From Candidatus Melainabacteria bacterium (GTDB lineage Bacteria; Cyanobacteriota; Vampirovibrionia; Obscuribacterales; Obscuribacteraceae): 64,000 nucleotides of DNA. The translations under genes were made by a program, and so were the position numbers. Below the pieces are notes generated by a model, which saw only the letters and a list, made by a program, of their open reading frames with translations, had not been told where the DNA came from and ran no database searches. Position 1 is the stretch's first letter. Each line of letters begins with the position of its first letter. This document shows positions 51,662 to 60,230 of the stretch, in pieces. Where the stretch lies: the NCBI GenBank assembly GCA_003963305.1, contig RXJR01000009.1, forward strand, positions 481,244-545,243. The letters are read 5' to 3'.

Positions 51662-52813
51662 TTAATTCCTCGGTGCGGGTTTTGATGGGTCGTACCAGGC
51701 ACGCACTGCTGCGTCAAGGTCCGCAACCCGACGTTTTATTTCATCCTTCGATGCTTTTCGATCGATAGCATCTGTGAGCGGTTTCCAGATACGCGGAGGA
51801 AACGCAGCCTCCCCGTTCTCTTTAAACGACTTACTAATTTCCTCACAAACCATGCGACCGCTGCCACTTTGTTCGTAAACCAGTAACAGCATCTGACTTT
51901 TGGTGGCAAGCTCGACGTCGAGACGTTCGGTCTCGCCATATTTGTTTTCTAAGTTGTTCCATAGCGGATACTGACCTTGTGTGGCCCAGGTCAGGCTTGC
52001 CATTGTGTCTTTCGTTACTGACCCAGTCCTTGCGGGCAATGGCGCGATTTGCAGTTGAAACTTACGGGCTATGTCTTCAGCCCATGCATAAAATTGCGCT
52101 GCTTTGGAAAGAGGGACGTCCGGGCTTTGACTTAACAGTGCCGCTGCACCGATGAACGAGCCCATGTCCCACAATGCCAGCTTGTCCGCCCGCGTCGAAA
52201 TTGTTTTACCGCCTGGTGGTTGTGCGATTGGCGTAGGTTTACCTGACAATCCACCAAATGAACTCCAAACTTTGTTGCTACTTCCTTCGCGCCGTGATGA
52301 GGACACGTTTGCCTCATTCGTATTACCGCTAACTGAAGAAGCCTCGGACTTCTTAAATTTCATACGCACGGATGGTGGCATCTTCATGTTCAGCATATAG
52401 CTATTCACATCGGTGCCCAATTTGTCCGTGTGATCGAGAGCCTTTAGAATCTCTGCGCGCGATTTTTTCGCCTCCAGTGCCTTCTGCAAATCATAGAAAA
52501 TGGAAGAAGCTTCCAGCCCGCCGCCGTAGTCTTTTAATAGGATCTTGAGCGCATAATCGCCGATTTCACTGCCAGGCTCGTAATTGAAACGCAGCATGCC
52601 CATCTTCGCTGCCTTCTGAACGATGCGAGATTCAGATTCTGTGTATCGACCCTGCAGGAGTTCATAAACTTCTTTCATATCGATAACAACGTATTTGACT
52701 ATCTGGTTGTATTGAGACTTTGGATCGTTCGTCCGGGGTGGCAATTCAGGCACGTTGAACGGAAACTCATTAGCCAGGTCTTCCGCTTCATCGTGCCTGT
52801 CGCGCAATTGCAT
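51662..52813 (-). CDS. Host protein, unknown function
   Basis: A 383-residue protein, soluble, with an acidic N-terminus, a helical first half, a Ser/Thr/Pro-rich linker (about 165-215) and a helical C-terminal domain (LAARIWKPLTDAIDR...). A TTG at 52834 is an alternative start. It overlaps the small gene upstream. No family recognised. Confidence 0.6.
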   Translation of the reverse strand: MQLRDRHDEAEDLANEFPFNVPELPPRTNDPKSQYNQIVKYVVIDMKEVYELLQGRYTESESRIVQKAAKMGMLRFNYEPGSEIGDYALKILLKDYGGGLEASSIFYDLQKALEAKKSRAEILKALDHTDKLGTDVNSYMLNMKMPPSVRMKFKKSEASSVSGNTNEANVSSSRREGSSNKVWSSFGGLSGKPTPIAQPPGGKTISTRADKLALWDMGSFIGAAALLSQSPDVPLSKAAQFYAWAEDIARKFQLQIAPLPARTGSVTKDTMASLTWATQGQYPLWNNLENKYGETERLDVELATKSQMLLLVYEQSGSGRMVCEEISKSFKENGEAAFPPRIWKPLTDAIDRKASKDEIKRRVADLDAAVRAWYDPSKPAPRN

Positions 52814-52910
52814 CAGGCATCTTGTGCTCCTCAATATTGATTGCTGTCATTTTAGCAGCCAAGAGGATGCGGAAGAGGACCTTAGCGGCGACAATTGGAA
52901 TGGCTTCCAT
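52788..52910 (-). CDS. Very small protein upstream of 51662 gene
   Basis: A 40-residue amphipathic frame (MEAIPIVAAKVLFRILLAAK) after a GGGAGG site. It overlaps the start of the next gene, suggesting translational coupling or a leader peptide. Not recognised. Confidence 0.35.
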   Translation of the reverse strand: MEAIPIVAAKVLFRILLAAKMTAINIEEHKMPDAIARQAR

Positions 52911-53256
52911 GTCTGAACCTCCCATCTTTTCGTTGGACTGATTAAATGCTAGCTCTAAATGACGGGATCTATCGACGTATACCGCATTCAGTGTGCTCGG
53001 CATAACTGTCGGGACGTCCGCATATCTATCGTCCGAAAGATTGATTTATTGATTCGTGGTGTCTTTTGCCCGTTGATGCGGACCTCCAGCGAAATAAAAA
53101 GTTGGTCATCTCTTATCACCGCTCGACGTGCGGTTCGGCGTCTTATGTGTTGCGTGCGTGCCTGCTAATTAAACAAATCAATCTTGAGGATGAGGAAGAA
53201 CCTTTGCCTTTCGCGCTATCAATCTTAGGCAGCGGTGTATAAAGCCAGGAGTACCA

Positions 53257-54009
53257 ATGACAATAATCAACCCCGAGACATTTGCGACGATTAGCGCTGC
53301 CGACTTTCAGAACCGCAAACCGTTTCCCTGGACAAACATTCAAGGTTTTCTCACCGATAAAACTTTTGAAGAACTGATGGAAACATTGCCTCCGCCATCG
53401 ATGTTGCACAGCGAGTTTGGCAAGGCGCGAGGCTACGGGCAGCAAAGTCACGATCGATTGTCGCTTCAGTATCGACCAGAATTGAACCTGTCAGCGGTAT
53501 GGCAGGAATTCGTCGATTATTTGCACGGTTCGGAATACGAACAGTTCATCAGGAGAATGTACGGACTGAAGGCGAGCGAGCGTATTGTGCTGACGATGCA
53601 CTGGCATTACGCTAAAGCAGGATGCTCCGTATCACCTCATGTAGACGCCAGTCGCAAGTTGGGTTCGCATATCTTTTATTTCCATCGCAGCGATGAGTGG
53701 GATGATACCTGGGGTGGACAGACTGTTGTGCTCGAGAGCGATAAGCCGGTAGAGGCTCATTCAGCGCCATCCTTCGATGCTTTCAATGTAGTAGCGGCAT
53801 CTAAAATTATGGACAATCACAGCTTCATCTTTCACCGCACCGAAAATTCGTGGCATGGTGTTCGTCCGCTGACTTGTCCCCCTGAGCGTTTGCGTAAAGT
53901 GTTCATCGTTGTCGTTAATCGCGTCAATCTGCAGGTTAGATGGAGAGCCTTGCGAGGCAAAGATGCAGACGGAATTCCATTCAACGTTAAGCAAGCTGCA
54001 AACACTTAA
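53257..54009 (+). CDS. 2-oxoglutarate/Fe(II) oxygenase-like protein
   Basis: A 250-residue protein with the double-stranded beta-helix pattern: SVSPHVDASRKLGSHIFYF gives the H-x-D iron ligands, ENSWHGVRPL the distal His and Arg. This fits the PKHD/prolyl-hydroxylase-like superfamily that oxidises proteins or small molecules using 2-oxoglutarate and oxygen. Substrate unknown. The promoter side (53010-53256) is divergent to the genes on the left. Confidence 0.75.
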   Translation: MTIINPETFATISAADFQNRKPFPWTNIQGFLTDKTFEELMETLPPPSMLHSEFGKARGYGQQSHDRLSLQYRPELNLSAVWQEFVDYLHGSEYEQFIRRMYGLKASERIVLTMHWHYAKAGCSVSPHVDASRKLGSHIFYFHRSDEWDDTWGGQTVVLESDKPVEAHSAPSFDAFNVVAASKIMDNHSFIFHRTENSWHGVRPLTCPPERLRKVFIVVVNRVNLQVRWRALRGKDADGIPFNVKQAANT

Positions 54010-54020
54010 GCGCGTAGCTT

Positions 54021-55013
54021 TCAGCTTGCCGTCGAAAACTCTTGCAGTTTTGAAAGACTTTGAAGGAAGAAATCTTGCGTGGGATACACCGTGAGCTTCT
54101 CCATGCCAGGCAAGTCAGAAGCGCGATTTCTTGCGAACGAATCGGTAGTATAAATTCGCTTGAAACGATTACTTATTTCGCTGAATCCCTTTGAGAAAAT
54201 TCCGTGAGTAACGTAAAGAGCGAGTTCTAGTCCATATTCTTTCAAGCTGTCTGCGATACCATTGAATGTTCCTCCGCCGTCGCAGATGTCGTCGACAAGC
54301 AAAACCTTTTTTGTTTTGAATTCGGATAACTCGGGAACTTTGAATCCTTTCAGTTTGCCCGTCAGCAAATTGCGTTCCTTGCTGCAGTGCAGTACGTTTT
54401 CATAGTTGCTGCTGACTGCTTCGTAACGTTGTCGGGCTCCTTTGTCAGGGAACAGCAGAGTCAGAGGAGCGGGTCCTTCGGCACCACTATCGGTTTCTTC
54501 GTCACCACTAGCAGGTCCTTCGTTACCACTAGCAGGTTCTTCGTCACCACGATTGGTTCCTTTGCCACCACTATTGTATTTGCTGAAATCGTCAAAGGCT
54601 TGCTGAATGAAGTGATTTGATGGCAGGTCCTGGATGCGCTCGAAGTGCTGCAGACCCTGCGCGGAATGAGCGTCAAGTGTGATTGGAGTTACATTAGCCG
54701 AATTGATCAAGCGTGCAAACGTGGCGACACCAAAACAATCGCCGCCGCTAAATCTGCGATCGGCACGTCCATATGGTAGATACGGCAGGATTAGTGATAT
54801 CGCTCGATCACTATCTTGTCTCAGCGCATCGCAGAGCAATAGTGTTTCAATCACTTGCTCGGAGCAGGTTATGCGCGCAGTGACCGCTACTACGTCTGCC
54901 GCCACAATATCCGGCATGAGTTTTTCATGCACTCTCACATGCAGTTCGCCGCCGGGGAATTTGATCAACTCATATTTTTCTTTGTCGCCCAATTCGACTC
55001 TATAAATCTGCAC
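54021..55013 (-). CDS. PRPP synthetase-like enzyme (ribose-phosphate or ADP-ribose pyrophosphokinase)
   Basis: A 330-residue protein starting at GTG 55013 (AGGAGTCG upstream; overlaps the Nampt-like stop by 14 bases). Conserved blocks are FPGGELHVRVHE, YLPYGRADRRFSGGD, the active-site His in LDAHSAQGL, and the pyrophosphate-binding loop VDDICDGGGTF. The canonical loop is VDDMIDTAGT; the DICDGGGT form occurs in phage-type and salvage-type homologues. A low-complexity insert (about residues 150-180) is made of 7-residue repeats. Next to a Nampt-like gene this could supply PRPP for NMN synthesis, or ADP-ribose pyrophosphate as in NARP1. Confidence 0.85.
   Translation of the reverse strand: MQIYRVELGDKEKYELIKFPGGELHVRVHEKLMPDIVAADVVAVTARITCSEQVIETLLLCDALRQDSDRAISLILPYLPYGRADRRFSGGDCFGVATFARLINSANVTPITLDAHSAQGLQHFERIQDLPSNHFIQQAFDDFSKYNSGGKGTNRGDEEPASGNEGPASGDEETDSGAEGPAPLTLLFPDKGARQRYEAVSSNYENVLHCSKERNLLTGKLKGFKVPELSEFKTKKVLLVDDICDGGGTFNGIADSLKEYGLELALYVTHGIFSKGFSEISNRFKRIYTTDSFARNRASDLPGMEKLTVYPTQDFFLQSLSKLQEFSTAS
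54481..54576. repeat. 21-bp tandem repeats within the PRPP synthetase-like gene
   Basis: Four consecutive 21-bp units start at 54481, 54502, 54523 and 54544, plus a partial fifth; each encodes a 7-residue G(D/N)E(E/G)PAS-like unit on the - strand. They expand an acidic surface loop. In-frame repeats with two or three substitutions per unit suggest variable copy number. Confidence 0.85.
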
Positions 55014-56472
55014 GAACGCGACTCCTGATTGTAGAGAAGGAATTGTCGACCAGCAGCTTCCCATCGCTGAAGACCTTTTCAAATGCACATCGATCTAGAT
55101 CTTCCGGCAATGACTGTTCGCTGACAACATATTTCCCGGATTCTCCTGTTACGACGGGAATGCCTTTGTGCGAGAATTTGCCACCGGTGTCCGTCACAGG
55201 CTTTTTGAAGATTGGGATAATCTGTCCGTTCTGTCGTGTTGCAGTCGCCTTCATGGCAAATCCGTATGTGTCGCGTGTCACATATTCGTAGGTATAGGAA
55301 CCGATGCCGAAGACCATGTTGTATGGACTCAGACCTTTTGCCACTATGCCACTGAGAATCTTGTCTGCTCTTTCGTAGGAGATTGCGTCACCGTAGATGG
55401 CGCCACCATTGTTGATTAGTGGTAACGCTGTGCCACCAGAGGTAGTATTAGGTTTTGTTCCCAGAGCTTCAGCGAGAAGCTGGATTACTCCCTTGCGCGC
55501 AGGTCCTTCGGCTGTTTCGTTGCCGCAAATGATCAAGTCAGGAACACCACTATCAGGTCTAATCACGACTTTACCGTTTCTTGCCAGGATAGTTTGTTTG
55601 AGGCGCGGAATGTAGTCGGTGAGTACTTGCCATAAATCCCAGGTGTCGGAGACGATGGAAACGATGCCAGTCGGATAGATGTCTTCAATTAATCGACGGA
55701 ATGTCTCAAATTCACCATCCTGACCACCGGCGCACATCACTGAGTGCTCGGTTGCCGGCACCGATCCGCCGCAGCTCAATCCTGCGTCGTAATATTGGTT
55801 GGCGGCGAGGATGGCGGGCAATGAATCTGTACCTGAGAAGCAGGTTAAATGTCCCATGCCTGAGAGTATGGCATCCTCTATGCCGCTCATACCGCGCATT
55901 GAGAAATCATGTCCCTGCCAGTCTATAAAGGAGAAATCCGTTTCTCCAGACTCTCGTGCATACTTCTCAAACAGTGCGCGAAATCTTTGTGCGGTTGTCG
56001 CAGAAGTTGATGGCTTCCATAGATAAGCCGATAACATCGTCTCAAAATAGTTTGGTAACCAGAAAAAGTCCGGATGGGTGTTTGTTAGCACCACCGACGG
56101 ACTGTTGAGCGGCGTAGAGTTTCCTTCCGGGATGGAATAGATATCGAGAGGTAGATATTGCAGCTTGTGGAGAGCTGCGATATGGTCTGTGCGGGGCTTT
56201 TGCAATCCCAGCGTGGCTTGCATCACAGCACTGTAATGCTTAATCACCTCGTCTAAACTCTGTTTGAAAAATTCCTCTTCAAAGGCTTCGATCAATATTT
56301 TCTTGATGAAATACTGCAGCCCAAAATGCACGACAGTACGCTGATCTTTGATTCGAGTGGTGCGAGGTGTCCAGTTGGACCAAATTTGGGTGATGCCCGC
56401 AGGATATTGGTCGATATGACCAACTTTGTAGAAGTCAATCAAGTAAATGGGTTGCAAGTAATCAGACTCCAT
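55000..56472 (-). CDS. nadV: Nicotinamide phosphoribosyltransferase-like enzyme (NadV/Nampt)
   Basis: A 490-residue protein with the Nampt pattern: LIDFYKVGHIDQYP at the N-terminus, WLPNYFETMLSAYLW, FSMRGMSG, CFSGTDSLPA, the catalytic His in VPATEHSVM, VSDTWD and VIRPDSG. It joins nicotinamide to PRPP (or, for NARP1 Namat, to ADP-ribose pyrophosphate). Length and motif order agree with bacterial NadV. Its 3' end overlaps the kinase partner by 14 bases, so both are made together. The ATG at 56472 has no strong ribosome site. Confidence 0.92.
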   Translation of the reverse strand: MESDYLQPIYLIDFYKVGHIDQYPAGITQIWSNWTPRTTRIKDQRTVVHFGLQYFIKKILIEAFEEEFFKQSLDEVIKHYSAVMQATLGLQKPRTDHIAALHKLQYLPLDIYSIPEGNSTPLNSPSVVLTNTHPDFFWLPNYFETMLSAYLWKPSTSATTAQRFRALFEKYARESGETDFSFIDWQGHDFSMRGMSGIEDAILSGMGHLTCFSGTDSLPAILAANQYYDAGLSCGGSVPATEHSVMCAGGQDGEFETFRRLIEDIYPTGIVSIVSDTWDLWQVLTDYIPRLKQTILARNGKVVIRPDSGVPDLIICGNETAEGPARKGVIQLLAEALGTKPNTTSGGTALPLINNGGAIYGDAISYERADKILSGIVAKGLSPYNMVFGIGSYTYEYVTRDTYGFAMKATATRQNGQIIPIFKKPVTDTGGKFSHKGIPVVTGESGKYVVSEQSLPEDLDRCAFEKVFSDGKLLVDNSFSTIRSRVRADL

Positions 56473-56616
56473 CGATGAGTTCGATTATTATCACCGATGT
56501 TCGACTAAACGACTATGGTAACCCATTCAATTCCAATCATTCCTGGCCTTGAACAATTAGTTTTAACGACTGGTCCTCGATGTTTCAGCACTGGTTATCG
56601 AGATCCGCCCTCTTTA

Positions 56617-58041
56617 CTACACTACCATGGTCTGGGCGGCCAGTCTGCGAAGCACGGGCAGCAGCTGGGCGATCGATTGGTAACGTTCGTTCGTCTCAAG
56701 CTGCGTGCAAGACTCGACGAGTTCAGACAGTTCATCTGAAATCGTCGCGTTATGTTCTTTGGGAATGGAAGGCGAAAGTGCCTCAGGCTCCTGTCCGGTC
56801 AGCAAGAAAAACATGGTACAGCCAAAAGCATAGATGTCACTATGTGTGGTGGCTTTGCCACGGAACTGCTCTGGTGCAATGAACGAATGCTTGCCGACAA
56901 ATGTGCCAGTGGCATTACCGATAAATTCGTTTGCGGCACCGAAGTCAACGATAATTACCTGTCCATCATTTCTTAGCACCAGGTTGTCCGGTGTCAGATC
57001 TCGATGGATGATAGGCTGTTCGCGCTCGTGTAAGTATTTGAGTGCTGTGGCAATCTGAATCGCCCAGTCGAGGACATTAGCTTCGCTCTGAGGACCGTTC
57101 TGTTTGATCATCTGACGCAGGTCAACTCCATTTACATAATCCAGCATCAGATAGTTGCGACCGGCTTCAGTAAAGCAATCGAGAACGTGCACGATATTCG
57201 GATTGTTCAATTTCATTAGCAACTGTGCTTCGCGCTCAAACATCTCGCGCGCCTTGTCTTTGATATTTTCCGGTCCACTTTCCGGTATCGTGGCTTCCTT
57301 GAGAACTACAAGTTTCTTTCCATCGAGTTGGCACAGATAGATAGCGGATAGACCACCCGATGCTAGATGGCTCATGACTTTAATCGTGCTGTTGCGTAAA
57401 ACCTTTCCTATCTCAAGCGGAATGTATGAGGTGGGGCAGAATCGGCGACCCAACTCTTCTTCCCACAACTCAGTGTAAGTCTGATCTTCGTTTTTCATGC
57501 CGATGCGCATGGTGCTCTGTAACTGATTAAGGCTTTCATCACAGAGTTGCGGCACCCACATCTGAGAGGCTAGCAAGAGCTGTTCAACAAATTCGGGTCC
57601 GATATCATTTGTCGCCAGTCGGATCGGTGCTCCTTTTGTGCGTCTCAGAGTTATGAACGATTTGGCGGGATCGTTCGAATTGGCAATTGCTTCAATACGT
57701 TGAACGTTTGCCCAGGGCACGTATGAGTTCAGAATCAGACTGCGCCCCAGCAATTTAGGCAGGCGTATGCCTTCTTTGTCAATAATCATAAAATCTTTGG
57801 ACAATGCGCGTTTAAGCAACACTGATCCGACCGCTACGCAAAGGCAAACTGCGCAGAAGGCAAGATATTCAACTGCTTTGGATGGATGGTTGGTTTGCGC
57901 ACTGGAGATTGCGCTGATAAGCAGACCAACTCCAAAAAGTGGAGCAACAACACCCCATATCGGAAAAGTGACATTCAGCACGATGTCTGTTATTTGTCGT
58001 AATGAGCTATTACATTTAGATCTGACTACGAGTTCAACCAT
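56617..58041 (-). CDS. Membrane-anchored Ser/Thr protein kinase 1
   Basis: A 474-residue protein. Two transmembrane segments in the first 75 residues are followed by a PH-like beta-rich domain (about 85-170). The kinase domain (about 215-470) has the Gly loop ASGGLSAIY, catalytic Lys in VVLKEATIP, HRDLTPDNL, DFGAAN and APEQFRGK. It is a Hanks-type kinase facing the cytoplasm. Its ATG overlaps the stop of kinase 2 (ATGGTTGA), so the two are coupled. Confidence 0.9.
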   Translation of the reverse strand: MVELVVRSKCNSSLRQITDIVLNVTFPIWGVVAPLFGVGLLISAISSAQTNHPSKAVEYLAFCAVCLCVAVGSVLLKRALSKDFMIIDKEGIRLPKLLGRSLILNSYVPWANVQRIEAIANSNDPAKSFITLRRTKGAPIRLATNDIGPEFVEQLLLASQMWVPQLCDESLNQLQSTMRIGMKNEDQTYTELWEEELGRRFCPTSYIPLEIGKVLRNSTIKVMSHLASGGLSAIYLCQLDGKKLVVLKEATIPESGPENIKDKAREMFEREAQLLMKLNNPNIVHVLDCFTEAGRNYLMLDYVNGVDLRQMIKQNGPQSEANVLDWAIQIATALKYLHEREQPIIHRDLTPDNLVLRNDGQVIIVDFGAANEFIGNATGTFVGKHSFIAPEQFRGKATTHSDIYAFGCTMFFLLTGQEPEALSPSIPKEHNATISDELSELVESCTQLETNERYQSIAQLLPVLRRLAAQTMVV

Positions 58042-60229
58042 GCTCTACGACCTCTACGACCTTCTCTCTCGGTAACTTTATTGTTGACGCTGTTTCCGGT
58101 GCAATTGTTGAAGCATCTTCGGATGCAATCGTGGAAGTTGAAACTTCTTCTGGTGTGATTGTTGAAGCGTCGCGCAGCAAGTCGGCTTCAATCTCTTTGG
58201 CAGATTTGTAGCGGTCTTTCAAGTTTAACGAAGTTGCTTGTTTGACTATGTCATTCAATTGTGTTGTTATGTTCGGTTTTAAGTTTTGAGGATTGGACTG
58301 CGAAATAGGCTCAGGGTCCTGCCCTGTTAGAAGATAGAACAGAGTAGCTCCGAAGGCGTACAGATCGCTTTGATCCGTTGCTTTGCCTCTGAATTGTTCG
58401 GGAGGCAGATACGCGTGTTTGCCGACTATGGTACCGGTTGCCCCGCCCTGGAGTTGCTGGGCAACGTTGAAGTCGATCAATTTCAATTGACCTTTGGAAT
58501 TTAGTATCAAGTTGTCCGGTGTGAAATCACGATGTATGACCCCGTTTGCGTGCAGAGTTTGCAGTATGTTGCACATTTGAATAGCGAGGTCCTGCGCTTG
58601 TTCGCAACTGATCGGTCCATTGTTTTGCACCGAATCTCTCAGACTGCTGCCATCTATGTGTTCGAGCACCAGGTAGGCCCGATGGTCTTCTACAAAATGG
58701 TCGAGCAGCTTGACGATGCCTTCACTGTGCAGTGATTGCAGCAAGCGAGATTCTTTCTCAACACTTTCGAGACTTTTGCGACGCAGGCTCTCGTCGCCGA
58801 ACACCGGGATGATTGTTTCCTTAAGCACGACAGTCGGCATCTGTCTGTGATCATTGCCATCAGATAGATCCTTGCAAAGATAAGCCGTGCCCTGACCTCC
58901 GACGCCAATGCTGCGCAGAACTTCGTAGCGGTTATCACAAAGAGTCTGACCTGGTTGAAGCGGCTCCAGCGTTTTTCGCTCAGGAGCCTGCGTAAGAGAC
59001 TGAAGCCAGATCTCGGTATAGCTGTGTGCAGCATGAGGTCGCATCGCCTGCGACAACTCATAGTCGATCTGACAATCGGGAACCATTTTTTCCATGCGCT
59101 TGAGCAGCGATGTTCGGTCGTCATGCGCTAATGCTGATAAGTCGACATCAAAATTCTTGTTGTTTGGCGTCTGCAATCTGATCTTCCAGCTTTGTGAACC
59201 GGCGCTGCCTTTGGGTTTGAACAACGACGCACTGGCAATTTGATTCCAGGCAATTTTCTTAATCAGAATGTTTGTGCCCGCTATTCTTAGCAACAGCTGA
59301 ATGCCCAATTTGTCTGCTACAAGTAAATTCGGTCTGAGTGCAATGCGCATAAAGTAAATGACAAAAGCAAGGATAGCACCACCTGTGATGAGCATCATAA
59401 TTGGATTGTTGGAGAGAGTTTGCACTGTTTCGGTGGTTTTAGTCATGCCGCTAGCAAGGAAGCGTGACAAACCCTCAGATACTTTTTCCAGGAAATCATG
59501 TAATCCAATCTGTTGCAATTGTCGCCAACTATTTGGATTAAGCATGACGTACAGTCGCGAAAACATACCAATCCACATTGGTCCAAAGACTATGCAAGCA
59601 ACGACTGGACCCATGCGGATCCACTGGGCTGCACTTAGTTTGAACACCTCGAAGGATTCACCGATAATGCGTTTTGAGTTGTAGGGCAACTGCAAACGGT
59701 CGGTTGTCTCGAGCGCCGATTTCTTCTTTGAGTGGCGGCACTTTATGAGGGTGTTCAAAACTGGTGCTGTTGCCAGATTCGAGTTTCTGACCTCGAGATG
59801 CTTCAGCAGTGCCGCGATGTTTTGCTCAGACATTCCGCCGATGCTTAATCTCAAATCGTTCCCGTCGTTGTTTCTGATCGTGATCCAATTTGGAAGAAGT
59901 TTTCCCTTCTTGTAATTCACGTCGATGCCTGTCAGACTGCGAATCGGAATAGCTTTATAGCCGAAATAGATGTAGTCATCGTCAATCCTGATTTTTCTCT
60001 TCAGTAGATCGACAAGAAAGTAGTTTAAGCAGAGGCACAGCATGACGGCGTAGCCTATCTCCGGTGCGAACCCTCCTATGGCACGGCACAAAAAGCCAAC
60101 GATTGGAATCGCAATCAATCCCCAGATCGGCACGAGTAAGATCGCTTTCTGCCACAATAAGATGTGAGCGAGAAAGTCACCGTAGCTTATTGATTGGACC
60201 TGGTGGACCTGTTTCGTAGATTTTGCCAC
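58034..60229 (-). CDS. Membrane-anchored Ser/Thr protein kinase 2 (DFN variant)
   Basis: A 731-residue protein from GTG 60229, directly after the WG protein stop; upstream ATGs at 60310 and 60376 would overlap that gene. Hydrophobic segments near residues 25-65, then a PH-like domain, a second membrane region (about 200-290) and second PH-like domain, and the kinase domain (about 430-690): GVGGQGTAYLC, VVLKETIIP, HRDFTPDNL, PPEQFRGKA. The Mg-binding DFG is replaced by DFN, which may lower or alter activity. The C-terminal tail has EDASTIAPE-type repeats. Confidence 0.88.
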   Translation of the reverse strand: MAKSTKQVHQVQSISYGDFLAHILLWQKAILLVPIWGLIAIPIVGFLCRAIGGFAPEIGYAVMLCLCLNYFLVDLLKRKIRIDDDYIYFGYKAIPIRSLTGIDVNYKKGKLLPNWITIRNNDGNDLRLSIGGMSEQNIAALLKHLEVRNSNLATAPVLNTLIKCRHSKKKSALETTDRLQLPYNSKRIIGESFEVFKLSAAQWIRMGPVVACIVFGPMWIGMFSRLYVMLNPNSWRQLQQIGLHDFLEKVSEGLSRFLASGMTKTTETVQTLSNNPIMMLITGGAILAFVIYFMRIALRPNLLVADKLGIQLLLRIAGTNILIKKIAWNQIASASLFKPKGSAGSQSWKIRLQTPNNKNFDVDLSALAHDDRTSLLKRMEKMVPDCQIDYELSQAMRPHAAHSYTEIWLQSLTQAPERKTLEPLQPGQTLCDNRYEVLRSIGVGGQGTAYLCKDLSDGNDHRQMPTVVLKETIIPVFGDESLRRKSLESVEKESRLLQSLHSEGIVKLLDHFVEDHRAYLVLEHIDGSSLRDSVQNNGPISCEQAQDLAIQMCNILQTLHANGVIHRDFTPDNLILNSKGQLKLIDFNVAQQLQGGATGTIVGKHAYLPPEQFRGKATDQSDLYAFGATLFYLLTGQDPEPISQSNPQNLKPNITTQLNDIVKQATSLNLKDRYKSAKEIEADLLRDASTITPEEVSTSTIASEDASTIAPETASTIKLPREKVVEVVEHG

Positions 60230-60230
60230 G

